Positions 62,597 to 64,000 of a stretch of DNA of 64,000 nucleotides are shown here, in pieces. The number at the start of each line of letters is the position of its first letter. The stretch's first letter is position 1. The translations under genes and the position numbers were made by a program. Source of the DNA: an uncultured Planctomycetaceae bacterium. GTDB taxonomy: Bacteria; Planctomycetota; Planctomycetia; Planctomycetales; Planctomycetaceae. Under the pieces are notes generated by a model that had not been told where the DNA came from, searched no databases, and was given only the letters and a program-made list of their open reading frames with translations. The stretch is from assembly GCA_943787265.1 (NCBI GenBank), contig CALSLT010000017.1, forward strand, positions 248,001 through 312,000. Direction: 5' to 3'.

Positions 62597-63153
62597 GATG
62601 GTGACCCTTAGTTGGGATGCTTTTGGGTTTTCGGCAGCGAAACTCGCCGCCGTGTTTGTTTCAGTGTTGTGCTGATCGAGCCGAAACGGAATCCGACAAC
62701 AATTCAGCCTTCGGAGTGCGTCAGATCGGGCACGACCTGACGATGGAGCCAATTTCAGAGTCCTTAAACTCAGAACTCCAGACCGCTTCGCCGCAGCGGA
62801 TTTCGCTCCACAAATCAGCGATCCGACCAGCGTAAAGCAGCCTGTCCTCAGACGGAAGGGGTACGAAGTCATTTTCCCGTTTGCAGACGGTCATCGCTTA
62901 CCTGGTTTGACAGTTCCTTCCAGACTGACACGTTTGTCGATCGAAGTCACTGCGTGACTACACCAGAGAATGAACCACGGATATCTCAGATTAGTACGGA
63001 TAAATTCGGGATGCTCCATGAGGCATCCTTCCCGATCCGTACTAATCTGAGCCATCCGTGGTGACAGACTTGATTTCGGATCGGGGCGAACCTGCGAGCG
63101 GCGCGTTGTGTCTGCCGTTGCCGCGAATGCGGATTTTGGCTCGACCTGGCACC
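62597..63153. other. Intergenic region upstream of aspS and leuA
   Basis: 557 bases with no supported gene, holding the aspS promoter on the minus strand and a 28-base-arm palindrome at 62974-63062. The first part is an in-frame but non-homologous extension of aspS. Confidence 0.5.
62974..63062. repeat. Palindromic intergenic repeat, ACCACGGAT family
   Basis: Arms 62974-63001 (ACCACGGATATCTCAG at its start) and 63035-63062 are inverted copies at 26 of 28 positions. A second small hairpin (GGATGC/GCATCC) lies in the loop. Same family layout as 23165-23247. Confidence 0.85.
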
Positions 63154-63182
63154 TTGACGAGTCCGATAGTCAGGGGTAGAGT
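63154..63182 (+). promoter_or_regulatory. Candidate sigma-70-type promoter of the leu leader
   Basis: TTGACG (63154-63159) and TAGAGT (63177-63182) are separated by 17 bases. The -35 box matches 5 of 6 and the -10 box 4 of 6 consensus positions. Transcription would start near 63189, about 48 bases before the leader peptide. A second TTGACG at 63211 has no good -10 partner. Confidence 0.5.
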
Positions 63183-63236
63183 GACTTTTAGCGGTTTTGA
63201 GCCGCGATAATTGACGAAAAGCGAAACGATATTTCG

Positions 63237-63302
63237 ATGAATCAGAACCTTCTCAACCTAAGCCTGCTACTACTACATCCCCTCCCCCCGGGAATGGCTT
63301 AG
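63237..63302 (+). CDS. leuL: leu leader peptide (leucine-rich, 21 residues)
   Basis: ATG at 63237, TAG stop at 63300-63302. The peptide is 21 residues with leucine at positions 5, 6, 8, 10, 11, 12, 13 and 16, thus eight leucines, including four in a row. The leucine codons in order are CTT, CTC, CTA, CTG, CTA, CTA, CTA, CTC. CTA is expected to be a rare leucine codon in such a GC-rich genome. No clear Shine-Dalgarno is visible. It has no function as a protein: translation acts as the sensor of charged tRNA-Leu for the attenuator before leuA. Confidence 0.82.
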   Translation: MNQNLLNLSLLLLHPLPPGMA

Positions 63303-63371
63303 GTTGTATTGACCGTTTCGGTCGAATCAGACGAAAACAACCCTGAGGCTTCCCGGCCTCGGGGTTTTTTT
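63254..63371 (+). promoter_or_regulatory. Leucine transcription attenuator upstream of leuA
   Basis: Segment 1 (63254-63264, CAACCTAAGCC) and segment 2 (63296-63306, GGCTTAGGTTG) form a perfect 11-bp stem enclosing most of the leucine codons. Segment 2/3 antiterminator: 63298-63307 (CTTAGGTTGT) pairs with 63337-63347 (ACAACCCTGAG), one bulged C and one G-U pair. This competes with segment 3/4, the terminator stem at 63339-63366. A stalled ribosome on the Leu codons covers segment 1 and frees segment 2, so readthrough follows; a ribosome at the stop codon covers segment 2 and lets the terminator form. A small hairpin (63311-63323) lies between segments 2 and 3. Confidence 0.82.
63339..63371 (+). 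terminator. Attenuator terminator before leuA
   Basis: An 11-bp stem (AACCCTGAGGC, 63339-63349, with GCCTCGGGGTT, 63356-63366, one G-U pair) around a TTCCCG loop, followed by a run of seven T (63365-63371). It lies 183 bases before the leuA start. Confidence 0.88.
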
Positions 63372-63444
63372 GTTGCCCGAAAGTCTGTCCGATCAAAATT
63401 GTCGGACTGATGAAACCAACTGAAATCCTGTGCTGACTAAAATC

Positions 63445-63493
63445 CTCACGCAAAGTCGCGAAGCCGCAAAGAACATAATGAACTTTGCGTGAG
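63445..63493. repeat. Short palindrome in the leuA 5' leader
   Basis: CTCACGCAAAGT (63445-63456) and ACTTTGCGTGAG (63482-63493) are exact 12-base inverted copies. Between them is CGCGAAGCCGCAAAG, giving a CGCAAAG-like repetition. It lies between the attenuator and the leuA start. Confidence 0.65.
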
Positions 63494-63553
63494 ACCTACG
63501 ATCATTAGTTAACTGACGCGTTCCAATTCCCAAGGCTCCTGGAGAGCGATCCG

Positions 63554-64000
63554 ATGTCCGGCGATACGATTACGATTTTCGACACGACCCTCCGCGATGG
63601 CGAGCAGTCACCTGGCTGCAGCATGACAACCGACGAGAAGATGGAAGTCGCGAAGGCTCTGGTGGAACTCGGCGTCGACGTCATCGAAGCCGGCTTCCCA
63701 ATCGCCTCGCCTGACGACTTCAAAGCGGTGCAGAAGATCGCTCGCGAGTACGGCAGTCAGGCGACAATCTGCGGCCTCTCTCGATGCCGGGCTGAGGACA
63801 TTGATCGAGCTGGCGAGGCGCTTAAAGACGCCGAGAAGCGACGCATGCACGTGTTTCTCGCCACGAGCGCGATCCATCGCGAGCACAAGCTCAAGATGGG
63901 CAAAGACGAAATCGTTCAGCGAGCGGTCGAGATGGTCGAACGAGCCAAAGGCTTTACCGACGACGTCGAATTCTCGCCGGAAGACGCCGCGCGGACGGAA
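63554..64000 (+). CDS. leuA: 2-isopropylmalate synthase LeuA (5' part, cut by window end)
   Basis: ATG at 63554, open for 149 codons to the window edge. It begins TITIFDTTLRDGEQSPGCSM, the signature of 2-isopropylmalate synthase, with VIEAGFPIASPDDF, HVFLATSAIHREHKLKM and VEFSPEDAART downstream. LeuA condenses acetyl-CoA with 2-oxoisovalerate, the first committed step of leucine synthesis, and is feedback-inhibited by leucine through a C-terminal domain that is beyond this window. GGAG at 63541 is the probable ribosome site. Transcription is predicted to be controlled by the leader attenuator. A homocitrate synthase-like relative is less likely given the leader's leucine codons. Confidence 0.92.
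   Translation, partial: MSGDTITIFDTTLRDGEQSPGCSMTTDEKMEVAKALVELGVDVIEAGFPIASPDDFKAVQKIAREYGSQATICGLSRCRAEDIDRAGEALKDAEKRRMHVFLATSAIHREHKLKMGKDEIVQRAVEMVERAKGFTDDVEFSPEDAARTE

Noticed and set aside
62597..62872. 92-residue N-terminal extension of AspS
   Set aside because: No homology to AspRS; the OB-fold begins right after the GTG at 62596, giving the usual length.
63211..63236. TTGACG at 63211 as the main leuA promoter
   Set aside because: A start from it would fall inside the leader peptide and no -10 box at the right spacing is present; the TTGACG at 63154 with TAGAGT fits better.

Overview
The window is a gene-dense (one gene per 1.3 kb), moderately GC-rich bacterial chromosome segment that reads as a planctomycete (Planctomycetales). 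Signs of this are two DUF1501 proteins, a PSCyt1/DUF1549/DUF1553 cytochrome-like protein, two formylglycine-type sulfatases, a LEPR-XLL-type surface protein, many Tat or Sec leaders on secreted enzymes, few strong Shine-Dalgarno sites, and a scatter of small palindromic intergenic repeats. The genus cannot be fixed from sequence alone.

Layout. 0.1-4.1 kb: secreted DUF1501 and PSCyt1-type proteins. 4.1-16.5 kb: GIY-YIG protein, TsaE, a Tat-exported enolase-superfamily enzyme, an esterase, a sulfatase with HEAT repeats, MazG, a SbcD/YhaO-like plus SbcC/YhaN-like pair, and a PhnP-like metallo-hydrolase. 16.6-27 kb: a GSSGG-repeat surface protein, a WecA/MraY-type transferase, an ArsR regulator, a HisA-like barrel protein, a broken DUF1570-like metallopeptidase, small lipoproteins, HU, a tandem lipoprotein pair (one broken) and a membrane MutS homologue. 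27-37.3 kb: UDP-sugar enzymes (UDP-xylose synthase type and UDP-glucuronate 4-epimerase type), DeoC, an AAA ATPase, then an apparent c-di-GMP-controlled exopolysaccharide operon (HlyD, PilZ plus zinc ribbons, GT2; the last two frameshifted) and three small genes. 37.7-46.4 kb: tRNA-Lys, a sulfatase, a REC-PAS-SpoIIE phosphatase, a CorA-like protein, an HlyD plus M50/HlyD pair, and QueC. 46.8-64 kb: a 1203-residue RTX/Calx-beta protein, a CLC channel with CBS domains, TsaB, QueA, a MoeA-MobA operon, DUF1501, NadD, a di-haem oxidoreductase, AspS, and the first 149 codons of leuA at the right edge.

The clearest regulatory element lies upstream of leuA: a 21-codon leader peptide with eight leucine codons (four in a row, mostly CTA), a stem across the leucine codons, a strong terminator, and a mutually exclusive antiterminator pairing. 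Together these form a complete classical leucine attenuator.

Four genes between 21.4 and 34.8 kb are each interrupted by a single reading-frame shift while their downstream protein sequence stays well conserved. Three are explained by one extra base and one (GT2) by a shift of opposite sense. They are either recent mutations or consensus errors in the assembly. At least twelve intergenic palindromes in a few sequence families are spread through the window, concentrated in 53-63.5 kb; no transposase gene is visible.
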